64,000 nucleotides of DNA from Micromonospora chokoriensis (GTDB lineage Bacteria > Actinomycetota > Actinomycetes > Mycobacteriales > Micromonosporaceae), in assembly GCF_900091505.1 (NCBI RefSeq), contig NZ_LT607409.1, positions 3,596,001 to 3,660,000 of the forward strand. Reading direction: 5' to 3'. The position numbers and the translations under genes are program-made. The notes under the pieces are model-generated. The model saw only the letters and a program-made list of their open reading frames with translations, was not told where the DNA came from and made no database searches. The first letter of the stretch is position 1; every line of letters begins with the position of its first letter. This document shows, one piece after another, positions 34,045 to 43,059 of the stretch.

Positions 34045-34512
34045 ATGAGCACAGTGACCAGGATGCACCACATCGGAGTACCGGTAAGTGATCTGGCACG
34101 GTCGGTGCGGTGGTACGAGGACGTCCTCGGCATCGCCCCGATCGGCGTGACCATCTCGGCGACGAACCCGGCCATCGGTGCGGTCGTCGAGGTGGAGAAC
34201 GCGTCGATGCGGGCGTCGTTCGCGCTGGCCGGTGACAACGTCCTTCTGGAGCTCATCCAGTACGACAGCCCGCAGCCGAGGCCCTTCACCGGGCGCAACT
34301 GCGACGTCGGGGTGATGCACCTGTGCTTCGAGGTCGACGACCTCGACGCGGCGCACCGCGAGCTGGTGGAGCGGGGCGTGCACGTCAACGCCGAGCCGGT
34401 CGTGCTCCAGGACGGCGACGGCGTCGAGACGGGCACACTGGCCGGGACGAAGATCCTCTATCTCCGCGACCCCGACGGGATCCAGCTGGAACTGTTCCAG
34501 CTGCCCGCCTAG
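34045..34512 (+). CDS. VOC (glyoxalase/dioxygenase) superfamily protein
   Basis: The 155-residue protein has two beta-alpha-beta-beta-beta halves. The first metal ligand His is in MHHIGVPVSD (residue 8-9), the second in VMHLCFEVDDLD near 92, and a Glu in GIQLELFQLP near 150. This is the metal-binding set of the vicinal-oxygen-chelate family. The substrate is unknown (dehydration, isomerisation or dioxygenation are all known). ATG 34045 begins the fold. Control by the divergent XRE regulator is likely. Confidence 0.88.
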   Translation: MSTVTRMHHIGVPVSDLARSVRWYEDVLGIAPIGVTISATNPAIGAVVEVENASMRASFALAGDNVLLELIQYDSPQPRPFTGRNCDVGVMHLCFEVDDLDAAHRELVERGVHVNAEPVVLQDGDGVETGTLAGTKILYLRDPDGIQLELFQLPA

Positions 34513-34554
34513 GCTGCGGATACCATCGGTCGGGCCCCGGACAACTGGAGGGGA

Positions 34555-37272
34555 GTGGGCACCGTTACCCGCCATCGGCTCGCTACCAGGCCAGGGGTGT
34601 TCGTCGCCCGAGAGACGGAGTTGGGTGAGATCGCCTCGGCGACGGTACCCGCGGCGCAGGGCCGTGGCAGGGCGATGCTCGTCGTCGGTGAGGCGGGGAT
34701 CGGCAAGTCGACGCTCATCGGTGAGGCCGCTTCACGGCTGGACGGATGGCAGGTGCTGCGCGCCGGTGGTATCGAGTTCGAGAGCGAACTGCCCTACTCG
34801 GCCCTGCACCAGCTGTGCGCGCCCGTGCTCGACCACCGCGAAGGACTTCCCGCGCCGCAGCGCAACGCACTCGACACGGTGTTCGGGCTGCACGCCGGGG
34901 TCACTCCGACCCCGATGCTGGTCGGCCTGGCCGTCCTGGGCCTGCTCAGTGCCGTAGGCCGGCGCCGGCCGGTGTTCTGCGCTGTCGACGACGTGCAGTG
35001 GATCGACGCCGGCTCGCGGCAGGTGCTGGCGTTCGTCGCGGCACGCGTGGCGGAGGAGCGGGTCGCCATGGTCTTCGCCGCCCGCGACGCCGCCACGGTG
35101 TCGGAGCTCGGTCGCCTACCCGCCCTCACCCTCGGCGGGCTCACCGACTCGGAGGCTCTCACCCTGCTGCGGTACCGGACACCGTTGGGCCACGAGGCAG
35201 CGATCGTGCAACGGATTCTCGCCGAAGCGGCCGGTAACCCTCTCGCGCTGGTGGAGTTCGCCCGCGACGCGGGGCCGTTCGGACTACCCGGCGACGCCGG
35301 GCACGGCGCGGTGGAACATCGGTTCGTGAGTCGGTTCCGGCGGCTGCCGGCACCCGCGCGTTCGGTTCTGGTGCTGGCCGCTGCGGAGCCGACCGGCGAC
35401 CTCGTTCTGCTACGGCGCGCCATGGTGGTCCAGGGACTGGACAAATCGGATCTGGCCGCAGCCGAGGACAGCGGCCTGTTGGTGATCGGCCCCCGGGTGC
35501 ACTTCCACCATCCGCTGGCGCGTTCAGCGGTGTACCGCTCGACCGGGGCCGGAACGCGACGGCAGGCACACGCGGCGCTCGCCGCCGTTACGGACGTCGA
35601 CGCCGATCCCGACCGCCGCGCCTGGCACCAGGCGAACGCGATCACCGGGCCGGACGAGGAGACCGCGGCGGAGCTGGAACGGTCGGCCGGACGGGCACAA
35701 CGTCGCGGCGGCTTCGCGGCCGTGGCCGCGTTTCTCGAACGCGCGGCCCGACTGACACCGGACCGGTCGAGGCAGGTGCGCCGTCTGTTGGGCGCGGCCC
35801 GGGCACGGTTGAGTGCGGGCGCGCCTTCCACGGCCCGGGAACTCGTGGACGAGGCCGAGCGGCTCCAGCCGGACCGGGCCGACCGCCGCGCTGCGCGGCT
35901 GCTGCGCGCGACGATCGACTATCACGTGGCGCGCAGTATCCCGGCGACGATCGCCCTCATCGACGCGGCCGACGTCATGGCCCCCGATGAGGTCCGCGAG
36001 ACGTACCTGGAGGCCTTCGCGTCGCTCATGTTCAGCGTCGACGAGCCCGGGAGGCTACGGCGGCTCGCCCTGCACATCCGGGAGCGGGTACCGCAGCGTC
36101 AGCCGCCACATCCGGTCGATCTGCTGTTGCAGGCGTTGGTCGAGCAGAACCTCCGCCCGGCGGACGAGGCGATCCCCCTGATGCGCCGCACCGTCGACGC
36201 CTTCCGGGAGCACGCCCGCACGCCCGACGCGGATCCGTGGTGGATGGAACGCGCCTGCGTGTTGAGCGTCGACCTCGGCGACAGCGACGCCATGGAGGAG
36301 ATCGTCGACCGTCAGGTGGAACTCGCCCGGGCGCAGGGCGCGTACGCGATCCTTCCCCACGCGCTGCGATTCCAGGCGGTCGCCCGGACGATCGTGGGTC
36401 GCTTCGCCGACGCGCACGTCTGCATCATCGAGGCGCGCGCGGTCGACGAGGCCGCGGGGACCTCCAACCTCGTCGGGTCCGACCTGATGCTCGCGGCGTG
36501 GAGCGGCGACGCCGCCCGGTTCCGGGAGATTCGGGAGAGGCTGCGCGGCTGGGCAGGGGTGAACCCGGCCGCGTTGCACTACGCGGACGCCGTGCTGTGC
36601 AACGGCAGCGGCGACCACGGGGCAGCGCTGACCGCGTTGCTGCTCGTGCGGGATCAGCACCGGCGCGGCGCGTACGCTGTCACCGCCTTCCACCAGGAGC
36701 TGGTCGAAGCCGCCGCGTACGTCGGACGCCCCGAGGAGGCCGAGGATTCGGCTCAGTGGATCGGGGACGTCGCACGGGTCAACCCGACCGCATGGACCAC
36801 GGGCGCGCACCAGTTGGCGTGTGCGGTGCTGGACCCGGGGCTCGGCGCACAGGACCACTACCGCGAGGCGATCAGCCGGCTCGCCGGGAGCAGGATGCGG
36901 GTCCACTACGCGCGTGCCCGCCTGCTCTACGGGGAGTGGCTGCGACGGGTCGGCCGCCGGACCGAGGCGCGGGTGGAGCTGCGCGCCGCACACGATCTGC
37001 TCGGCACCATCGGAGCGCGCGGGTTCGCCGCCCGCGCCGCCCGCGAACTGGATGCCATCGGTGAGCCGACCCTGACCGACGACGCCGATCCGCTCGCCGG
37101 GCTGACCGCACGGGAACTACTCGTCGCCCGCAAGGTCGCCTCCGGCGCGGGCACCAAGGAGGTCGCCGCGCTGCTGTTCGTCAGCCCGCGAACGATCGAT
37201 GCCCACCTGCGGAACCTCTACCGCAAACTGGGCATCAGCTCACGCCGCCAGCTGCGCGAACTCCTCCGCTGA
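34555..37272 (+). CDS. LAL-type LuxR family transcriptional regulator
   Basis: The 905-residue regulator has an N-terminal AAA/STAND ATPase with Walker A GEAGIGKST near residue 47 and Walker B VFCAVDDVQWID near 142, a central helical TPR-like region, and a C-terminal LuxR HTH near residues 842-900 (GLTARELLVARKVASGAGTK, then LFVSPRTIDAHLRNLYRKLG). Large LuxR regulators of this kind often activate secondary-metabolism genes. GTG 34555 follows GGAGGGGA. The target is unknown; the nearest candidates are the flanking VOC gene and the SRPBCC operon. A bidirectional terminator follows. Confidence 0.93.
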   Translation: MGTVTRHRLATRPGVFVARETELGEIASATVPAAQGRGRAMLVVGEAGIGKSTLIGEAASRLDGWQVLRAGGIEFESELPYSALHQLCAPVLDHREGLPAPQRNALDTVFGLHAGVTPTPMLVGLAVLGLLSAVGRRRPVFCAVDDVQWIDAGSRQVLAFVAARVAEERVAMVFAARDAATVSELGRLPALTLGGLTDSEALTLLRYRTPLGHEAAIVQRILAEAAGNPLALVEFARDAGPFGLPGDAGHGAVEHRFVSRFRRLPAPARSVLVLAAAEPTGDLVLLRRAMVVQGLDKSDLAAAEDSGLLVIGPRVHFHHPLARSAVYRSTGAGTRRQAHAALAAVTDVDADPDRRAWHQANAITGPDEETAAELERSAGRAQRRGGFAAVAAFLERAARLTPDRSRQVRRLLGAARARLSAGAPSTARELVDEAERLQPDRADRRAARLLRATIDYHVARSIPATIALIDAADVMAPDEVRETYLEAFASLMFSVDEPGRLRRLALHIRERVPQRQPPHPVDLLLQALVEQNLRPADEAIPLMRRTVDAFREHARTPDADPWWMERACVLSVDLGDSDAMEEIVDRQVELARAQGAYAILPHALRFQAVARTIVGRFADAHVCIIEARAVDEAAGTSNLVGSDLMLAAWSGDAARFREIRERLRGWAGVNPAALHYADAVLCNGSGDHGAALTALLLVRDQHRRGAYAVTAFHQELVEAAAYVGRPEEAEDSAQWIGDVARVNPTAWTTGAHQLACAVLDPGLGAQDHYREAISRLAGSRMRVHYARARLLYGEWLRRVGRRTEARVELRAAHDLLGTIGARGFAARAARELDAIGEPTLTDDADPLAGLTARELLVARKVASGAGTKEVAALLFVSPRTIDAHLRNLYRKLGISSRRQLRELLR

Positions 37273-37299
37273 CGGGGCCGGGCCGATCGCGCGACGAAA

Positions 37300-37328
37300 G
37301 GCCCCGCCGGTGGGAGACCGGCGGGGCC
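37300..37328. terminator. 12-bp perfect hairpin, bidirectional
   Basis: GGCCCCGCCGGT (37300-37311) and its complement (37317-37328) enclose GGGAG. It lies between the convergent ends of the LAL regulator and the SRPBCC operon. Confidence 0.85.
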
Positions 37329-37339
37329 GTTGAAGGGCG

Positions 37340-37972
37340 TCAGCGCCGGTCCGTCTCACACTCCTGTTCGGCCAGCGTCTTCAACTCCGTCAGCCACGTC
37401 TTCAGACCCTCGCCGAGAGCCGTTGTGGAGAATGCGACGTCCTGCTCCACCTGCTCACCGCGCCACGTCTCCTCGGTACGCACGAGAACCCGTCCGTCGA
37501 CCTCGGTGAACGTCCACACGTGAACACCCTCGTCGATGCGCAACCCCGCACCGATCGCCGGGCCGTCCCACCGAAGGCACCTCTGGTGCTGAAGCTGCCG
37601 GACAGTGGACGTGACGACGAGGGTCGTGGCGGGATTCAACGCGGTCTCGGGCACCGACGTCGTCCACCGGAACGACGAACCGGGACGCAGCGGGCCACGA
37701 TCGAGCCGCTTGCTGGACAGCACCGGCTCCTGCCACGACGGCCAGCGATGCACGTCGGTCTGGATTCTCCAGATGGTCCGTAGCGGTGCGTCGATCGTCG
37801 TCTCCGTCCGGTAGCGAATCTTCGCCGCGGTGTCGACGGTCTGTCCCGCACATCGCACCGCCGCGCGGTCGGAGCCCCCACCGCTGGCCTCGGCCCGAGC
37901 CGGTGCACCGACGCCGCCCACGAGGCCAGCGACGACCGCCGCCGTCGCGACGGCGACCACCCGGTTCCTCAT
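37340..37972 (-). CDS. Exported SRPBCC-family protein
   Basis: The 210-residue product starts with a signal peptide (MRNRVVAVATAAVVAGLVGG, then APARAEA). An SRPBCC (START-like) domain follows from about residue 55: YRTETTIDAPLRTIWRIQTD, VHRWPSWQEPVLS, FRWTT, EGVHVWTFTEVDG and GEGLKTWLTELK. Such domains bind hydrophobic ligands in a deep pocket. ATG 37972 overlaps the upstream SRPBCC stop by ATGA, so this is the second gene of a two-gene operon whose products share a fold, one exported and one cytoplasmic. Confidence 0.85.
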   Translation of the reverse strand: MRNRVVAVATAAVVAGLVGGVGAPARAEASGGGSDRAAVRCAGQTVDTAAKIRYRTETTIDAPLRTIWRIQTDVHRWPSWQEPVLSSKRLDRGPLRPGSSFRWTTSVPETALNPATTLVVTSTVRQLQHQRCLRWDGPAIGAGLRIDEGVHVWTFTEVDGRVLVRTEETWRGEQVEQDVAFSTTALGEGLKTWLTELKTLAEQECETDRR

Positions 37973-38454
37973 GGAGCGCTCACCGCCTCGGCGGTGCGCC
38001 TGAGCCGACTCAGCCACATGGCGAGGGTCGTGTCCAGGCCCTCCTGGAACGACGCACTGTCGGCATCGACGGGCGGGCCGGCGAAGGACTCCTCGGTCGA
38101 CACCTCGACGCCGTCGCCGGCCGGAGTGAGCGCCCAGACGTGCACGCCGAGGACGCCGTCCGGCCCGTCACCGTACCCCCGCCAGACGAGGCGCTCCTGC
38201 GGCCGTACCTGAAGAATCGTCGACTCGATCTCCATGCCCGCGGCGGACCAGCGGAACACCGAGCCCGGCGCGAGCGGCCCGGGTGTCTCCACACGTGCGT
38301 ACGGGATTTCCGGCAACCAGGTCGTCCACGCGTCGATGTCCGTGAGGATCCGCCACACGGTCTCCGCGGACGCGGTCACCGCGACGCTGTGGCGGCTGAC
38401 CACCGGCGCCGACAGGTCAATGCCGACCTCGTCGGCGTCCGTCATGTTCTCCAT
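37969..38454 (-). CDS. Cytoplasmic SRPBCC-family protein
   Basis: The 161-residue protein lacks a signal peptide and carries an SRPBCC fold: SVAVTASAETVWRILTDIDA near residue 23, then WTTWLPEIP, GSVFRWSAAGMEIESTILQV, RLVWRGYG and LDTTLAMWLSRLRR. It is probably a ligand-binding or polyketide-cyclase-like protein. Its blocks line up one by one with the exported partner downstream, suggesting an old duplication. It is the first gene of the pair. Confidence 0.87.
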   Translation of the reverse strand: MENMTDADEVGIDLSAPVVSRHSVAVTASAETVWRILTDIDAWTTWLPEIPYARVETPGPLAPGSVFRWSAAGMEIESTILQVRPQERLVWRGYGDGPDGVLGVHVWALTPAGDGVEVSTEESFAGPPVDADSASFQEGLDTTLAMWLSRLRRTAEAVSAP

Positions 38455-38878
38455 CGTGAAGCCCCTCCGCGGTCACTGACGATCGGAACGCCGGGCGTGC
38501 GCGAGCCGCTAGATCCACACCCGGCACAAGCGATCGTGCCAAGACGGCAGCCGCCGCACATCGGCAAGATTTGCCTAGTTCGCGCTGCGTGGGGACCCGA
38601 ACGCGTAACCAGGGGAGCGGATCAGCGCCGACGTGCTGCGGCGTCGCCCCCGCGTCTCGACGGTGCCTGCGTGAGAACTGCGCAGCCCTCCATCCGGCTC
38701 ACGGCCGGCGTGGCGGTCGGATCCCCTTCGACCATGCCCATCTGACGGACCGGTGCCCCATGGCCTTGATTGTCCCTGGCCGCCAGCTCGGCAGGGACGA
38801 GCTCCCACCTCCTGGCCAACGGACCGCCACACGACGAGGTCGCGCACGGCCGGGTCCGTCGTGGTACGACTACGCGTC
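38455..38878. other. Intergenic region, no gene recognised
   Basis: These 424 bp upstream of the SRPBCC operon and the SUKH gene show no open frame with coding character. It must contain the divergent promoters; I see no clear palindrome. Confidence 0.5.
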
Positions 38879-39433
38879 ATGAACGCGAACACTCCTTCGG
38901 ATCTCGCCGACCTTCGAGCCGCCTTCCTGGTGGACGACGCCGGTGAGTCCGCACTGGGCTGGCCAGGCGTGTACGCCTTCGAAGCTGAGCATGGGATCGT
39001 GCTGCCGGAGCCGTACCGGACCTTCGTCGCGGAGATCACCGACGGGTCGTTGTCCGGGCCACCGGACTTCGGCCTTCTCGGGGTGGCCGAGATGCCCGAC
39101 GACTGGGGTGACGACCGTCCGGTGCGCGACGTGGCGGCTCCGTTCCCGTTGACGGAGGCGTGGCTGTGGGAGGAGGACTCCCGGCCGTCGGAGGAGATCG
39201 AGCCGTTGCTCGATGCCGTCTTCGACCATGGTTCGATCGTGCTCGGAACGGACGGCTGCGGGATGTACTGGCATCTCGTCGTGACCGGCCCGCATCGCGG
39301 GCACATCTGGAACATCAGCGGTGAGGGGGCGATGCCCTTCGGGGCGGAGTTCGGCCACACCACCGCAGCGTCGGGTTTCGTCGGGTGGGTTCGGCACTGG
39401 GCGGCCGGCAAGCCCTGGTTCGACGTTGCCTGA
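38879..39433 (+). CDS. SMI1/KNR4 (SUKH) family protein
   Basis: The 184-residue protein carries the SUKH layout: GVYAFEAEHGIVLPEPYRTF near residue 32, then GPPDFGLLGVAEMPDDWGDD, and the C-terminal GSIVLGTDGCGMYWHLVVTG and HIWNISGEGAMPFG. SUKH proteins are immunity proteins of polymorphic toxins or general binding proteins. It is complete, unlike the truncated copy at 5110. ATG 38879 begins the family match. No toxin gene is adjacent, so it looks like an orphan. Confidence 0.88.
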   Translation: MNANTPSDLADLRAAFLVDDAGESALGWPGVYAFEAEHGIVLPEPYRTFVAEITDGSLSGPPDFGLLGVAEMPDDWGDDRPVRDVAAPFPLTEAWLWEEDSRPSEEIEPLLDAVFDHGSIVLGTDGCGMYWHLVVTGPHRGHIWNISGEGAMPFGAEFGHTTAASGFVGWVRHWAAGKPWFDVA

Positions 39434-39818
39434 TCTCTGGCCGAGCGTCACGGCCGCCGGGTGACCCGATGACGCCCGACCACACCCGGACGTCCACGTT
39501 CTCCCTGGTGGGTCGCTGCCAGTCGCGGTAGGTCCGGGTGGGCGGGCGTCGTGTGCAGCGGCGTCCAGGCCGGATCACCGGCTGAGGCCAAGTAGGTTTT
39601 CAGGCGCTGGGACGTACCCGCGACACCGCACTGCCCCGCGCGCGGGCCGTGACGGCACTCGTCGATCGCTGCCTGCGGGAGGTCAACAGGCACGACTGTC
39701 CGAGCCAGCTCATCGAGCGGACGTGCGCCCACTCACCGACCGACGCGTCACGGAACTCGCGATCCGTCGACAGAGTCGGCCGGTCGAGCCGAGCCGTCGA
39801 CGCCGCCTCGACAACACT
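39434..39818. other. Intergenic region, no gene recognised
   Basis: About 385 bp between the SUKH gene and the terminator of the GH43 gene. A short reading, MTPDHTRTSTFSLVGRCQSR at 39468, is too small to support. I see nothing else. Confidence 0.4.
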
Positions 39819-39850
39819 GTGGGCGGGCGAGATGGATCTCGCCCGCCCAC
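39819..39850 (-). terminator. Perfect 14-bp hairpin after the GH43 gene
   Basis: GTGGGCGGGCGAGA (39819-39832) pairs exactly with 39837-39850 across TGGA, 26 bp beyond the stop of the leftward GH43 gene. Confidence 0.85.
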
Positions 39851-39875
39851 TACTGTGTCGCGTCTCCTCGGGTGG

Positions 39876-42845
39876 CTACGGCGCCCTGCGTACCGTCACC
39901 TTCTGGTGGTCGGCGGCGTGCGGCCGGTAGGTCGGGTTGCCGGAGTAGGCGACGTGGACCCGGTAGGCTCCCGGCCGCAGATCGGCCGTCTCCAACTCGA
40001 CGACGGCCTTGCCGTGCGCCAGTGGCACGACGTGCGCGGTGCCGCCGAAGGTGACGGTGACCTCGCCGGTCGGGATCGGAGCGTGCTGCTTCGGCCCGCC
40101 GGCCGGCCCGACGGTCACGGTCAGTCTGGACGTCTGCCCGCGGACAACCGACGGCGGCGTGGCCTTCGCCTTGACCTTGACGGCGGCCGTTCCGGAGGGC
40201 ACCTCGAACGACGCCGTACCCTCCGACGCCTTCAGGTAGTCGAAGCCGAGGTACTCGGCCGTGACCGTCCGGGCACCCGCGGGCAGACCCGTCGGCAGCG
40301 TGACGCTGGCCGCACCGTCGCTCAGGTGGGCGAGCTTCGACCACGAGCCGATGCTGACCCGTACCTGACCGCCGGTCTCGAACCCGTCGGCTGCCGTGAC
40401 CGTCACGGTGGCCCTGGTCGTCTGAGCCACGCCCGCGTACGGCTCGACAGCCACCGTGGTGGTGGTCGTGACGTCGCTGTTCGGGATTCCGCGGATGTCG
40501 TTCCACTCGCGGACGGTCAGCGGGATCACGGTCCCGTGACGCGGACGGACGACACCCGCGTTGGTCATCGTGATCGCCTTGGCGTTCCACGTCGGCGCCT
40601 CGATGTTCTCGTGACACGCGGCCTGGTACCCGCCACCGTTCGTGTACCGGTCACCCCAGAGGTAGAACTGGCCGGGGCAGGCCGTGTCACCGGGGTTGGC
40701 CTTGAAGACGACCGGCCCCTCGTACCCCTGGTTGGCGACCCACGTCGTGCGCCCCAGGGCCGGCGCGACCAACGTCCAGTTGTCGATGTCGCTGTCCAGG
40801 AAGTCGGTGTGCTTCTCCGAGAAGATGTCCGACCCCTGGTTGCCGGCCTCGTTCTTGGTCACCCGGTAGTAGTGGTCACCGACCCGGATCGCTGTCGTGT
40901 CGATGCGCGACAACGGGGCCGGATCCTGCCAGACCTGGGGAGCGGAGAACGTCGTGAAGTCTCGCGTCGTGGCGTACCACATCTGGGCGTTCCCCTGACC
41001 GGTGCGGTTCACCGGGTCGTTCCACAGCGACTGGGCCCAGAACACCACGTACGCGCCGAGCTCCTCGACCCACAGCGACTCCGGTGCGAAGGCGTTGCCC
41101 GCGTTGTCGGGCGCGACCTTCACGTGCCGCTGCGGGGTCCAGTTCACCAGGTCGTGCGACTCGAACACCTCGATGTACTGGGTGTCGTTGATGGCGTACC
41201 CGCCCTGGTCGTACCAGTTCAGATCGGTGGCGATCATGTAGAACGTGTCGCCGTCGGGGGAGCGGACGATGTGCGGGTCACGAAGCCCCTGGTCGCCCAG
41301 TTGGGAGATGAGTGACGGTCGCCCTCCGGTCAGACCGGTCCAGTCCAGAGCGGTGTTGCCGTTGGACGTGGCGAACATGATCTGCTCGCCGTCGGCGATT
41401 CCCTCCCCCTTGAAGTACCCCATGAAGTACCGCTCGTACTCCTCCGAGCGCGGCATGGCGGTGATGGTCACCGGGAACGACTTCTTCTGCGACGCCTTAC
41501 CCCTGGTGATGGTCGCCGTGAGGGTGGCGGTGACATCCGCGCGGCCGAAGGCCGGGCGGCTGACCTCTCCCGTCGGGGTGACGAGGCCGGTGCTCGACGT
41601 CCAGGTGATCGTGGATCCGAACTCGCCCCTGTCGGCGAGGTCGAGGTTGCCGCGTACGCCGCCGGTAGCGTCCAGGGCCAGGTCGAAGGCGTCCCGGTCG
41701 ACAGCCTGCGCATCGTCGAACTCGGCCTTCACCACCACGGGGATCTCCCGGGTGACGACCTGCTGGGCGCCCTTGCGGACTGTCGCCGTGAGCGTGGCTG
41801 TCGCGTCGGGCTGTCCCTGGGCGGGCCGGGTGATCCTGCCGGTCACCGCGACCTTGCGTGCGCTGGGGACGGCCGGCGGGGTGTCGACCTCGACGACCGA
41901 CGGGTCCGAACTCGTCCAGGTGACGGTCGAGCCGGCCACGGAGCCCACCTTGGGCAGGACGAGGTCGCGTACGACAGCGCTGGTCCGGCCGAGGTCGAGG
42001 GCCGCGGCGTCGGCGCGTACGCCGTCGGAGACCGTCTGCTCCGCCAGGGCGAGCGTCTCGTCGAGGCTCACCGCCCGGTCGTACACGCGGAAGTCCCGGA
42101 TCGTGCCGCGGAACGAGTAGTGGCCCGATGTCTGCGAGCGACCGAGGAAGTTGCAGTTGGTCCCCGCGGCGTTCACCGACGGTGCTGTGGTCAGGTTCGT
42201 CGACGTCGCGTGCAGCACACCGTCGAGGTAGACCCGGCCGGTCCAGCTCGTTCCGTCCGAGTTCAACGACTGGGTGTAGGTGACATGGGTCCACGCTCCC
42301 TCGAGCATGCGGACCCGGTTCTGCTGGATGTTCGTCGGGCCCACCGCGACGCGGAACCGCTGGGTGTTCGACGCGAAGATGGCGCCCTCGGCGCCGGTGT
42401 CGACGTCACACGAGCCGGACTTACGGCCGAAACCCCACATCTGGTGCTCGCCGACGTTCGCCGGGTCGACCCACACGTCGTAGTCCACGGTCAGGTTGGA
42501 CATGCCGGCGGTGATGTCCTTCGGCAGCGCCACGTATGCGCCGTCGAGGGCGCTCTCGTAGGAGCCGGGGTTGAACCTGACCCCCTTGCCGGTCAAGGTC
42601 GCCTTCCCGGGGTTCACGAGCGTGGCGTTCGCCGCCGCGCCCGCGCTACCCGAGTTGACCAACGTCGTCCCACTGGTCTCGTCGAGGGCGAAATGGTGCA
42701 CCAGGCCGTCGGTGAGCTGGTCATCGGCGGCGTACGAGGGCATCGGCGCGATCGAGACCGAGAGAAGCGCACCCAGTGCCAGGACCGCGACACCTCTACC
42801 CTTCCGACGTGGTCTGGGACGTGGTCTTGGCTGTCGCAGTCGCAA
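39876..42845 (-). CDS. Secreted multidomain GH43-type glycoside hydrolase
   Basis: The 989-residue protein has a signal peptide (after an Arg/Pro-rich start, VAVLALGALLSVSIAPMPSYA), a LamG-like concanavalin domain (about 45-260: HHFALDETSGTTLVNSG, YDVWVDPANVG, RDFRVYDRAVSLDE), two beta-sandwich modules (about 280-460), and a GH43 five-bladed catalytic domain (about 470-780). It ends with two Ig-like modules. GH43 acids are visible: RDPHIVRSPDG (base Asp), YEGPVVFK (acid Glu), and FAPESLWVEE upstream. It probably removes arabinose or xylose from plant polysaccharide. The TTG start at 42845 is chosen because AAGGAGG lies exactly in place. A LacI-type operator and a terminator frame it. Confidence 0.9.
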   Translation of the reverse strand: MRLRQPRPRPRPRRKGRGVAVLALGALLSVSIAPMPSYAADDQLTDGLVHHFALDETSGTTLVNSGSAGAAANATLVNPGKATLTGKGVRFNPGSYESALDGAYVALPKDITAGMSNLTVDYDVWVDPANVGEHQMWGFGRKSGSCDVDTGAEGAIFASNTQRFRVAVGPTNIQQNRVRMLEGAWTHVTYTQSLNSDGTSWTGRVYLDGVLHATSTNLTTAPSVNAAGTNCNFLGRSQTSGHYSFRGTIRDFRVYDRAVSLDETLALAEQTVSDGVRADAAALDLGRTSAVVRDLVLPKVGSVAGSTVTWTSSDPSVVEVDTPPAVPSARKVAVTGRITRPAQGQPDATATLTATVRKGAQQVVTREIPVVVKAEFDDAQAVDRDAFDLALDATGGVRGNLDLADRGEFGSTITWTSSTGLVTPTGEVSRPAFGRADVTATLTATITRGKASQKKSFPVTITAMPRSEEYERYFMGYFKGEGIADGEQIMFATSNGNTALDWTGLTGGRPSLISQLGDQGLRDPHIVRSPDGDTFYMIATDLNWYDQGGYAINDTQYIEVFESHDLVNWTPQRHVKVAPDNAGNAFAPESLWVEELGAYVVFWAQSLWNDPVNRTGQGNAQMWYATTRDFTTFSAPQVWQDPAPLSRIDTTAIRVGDHYYRVTKNEAGNQGSDIFSEKHTDFLDSDIDNWTLVAPALGRTTWVANQGYEGPVVFKANPGDTACPGQFYLWGDRYTNGGGYQAACHENIEAPTWNAKAITMTNAGVVRPRHGTVIPLTVREWNDIRGIPNSDVTTTTTVAVEPYAGVAQTTRATVTVTAADGFETGGQVRVSIGSWSKLAHLSDGAASVTLPTGLPAGARTVTAEYLGFDYLKASEGTASFEVPSGTAAVKVKAKATPPSVVRGQTSRLTVTVGPAGGPKQHAPIPTGEVTVTFGGTAHVVPLAHGKAVVELETADLRPGAYRVHVAYSGNPTYRPHAADHQKVTVRRAP

Positions 42846-42892
42846 TTGATCCTCCTTGACCGGGACGGACGTCACTCCAAACTGGACGGGCG

Positions 42893-42906
42893 TGTTAACG
42901 CTAACT
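42893..42906. promoter_or_regulatory. LacI-type operator TGTTAACGCTAACT upstream of GH43
   Basis: This differs by two bases from the palindrome TGTTAGCGCTAACA bound by many actinobacterial LacI-family sugar regulators. It lies 48 bp upstream of the GH43 start. No lacI gene is in the window, so the regulator acts from elsewhere. Confidence 0.7.
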
Positions 42907-42950
42907 ACGGGGTGCGGCGAGGTCAACGCGGTGTGTCGCGGCCCAGTGGT

Positions 42951-42985
42951 GTGGTGTCACGATGACGTGTGACGTGGTGTCACTG
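42951..42985. promoter_or_regulatory. GTGGTGTCAC repeat region, operator candidate
   Basis: GTGGTGTCAC occurs at 42951-42960 and 42974-42983. The second is part of GTGAC-GTGGT-GTCAC (42969-42983), nearly identical to the palindrome at 16392-16406. It precedes the flavodoxin-like pseudogene at 43060. Confidence 0.5.
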
Positions 42986-43059
42986 TTCGTTCGCCGATGA
43001 GCGCCGAATAGCCGACCGGCGAGCCGAGGGCGCGACCGATGACCAGGAAGGGCCCTCTC

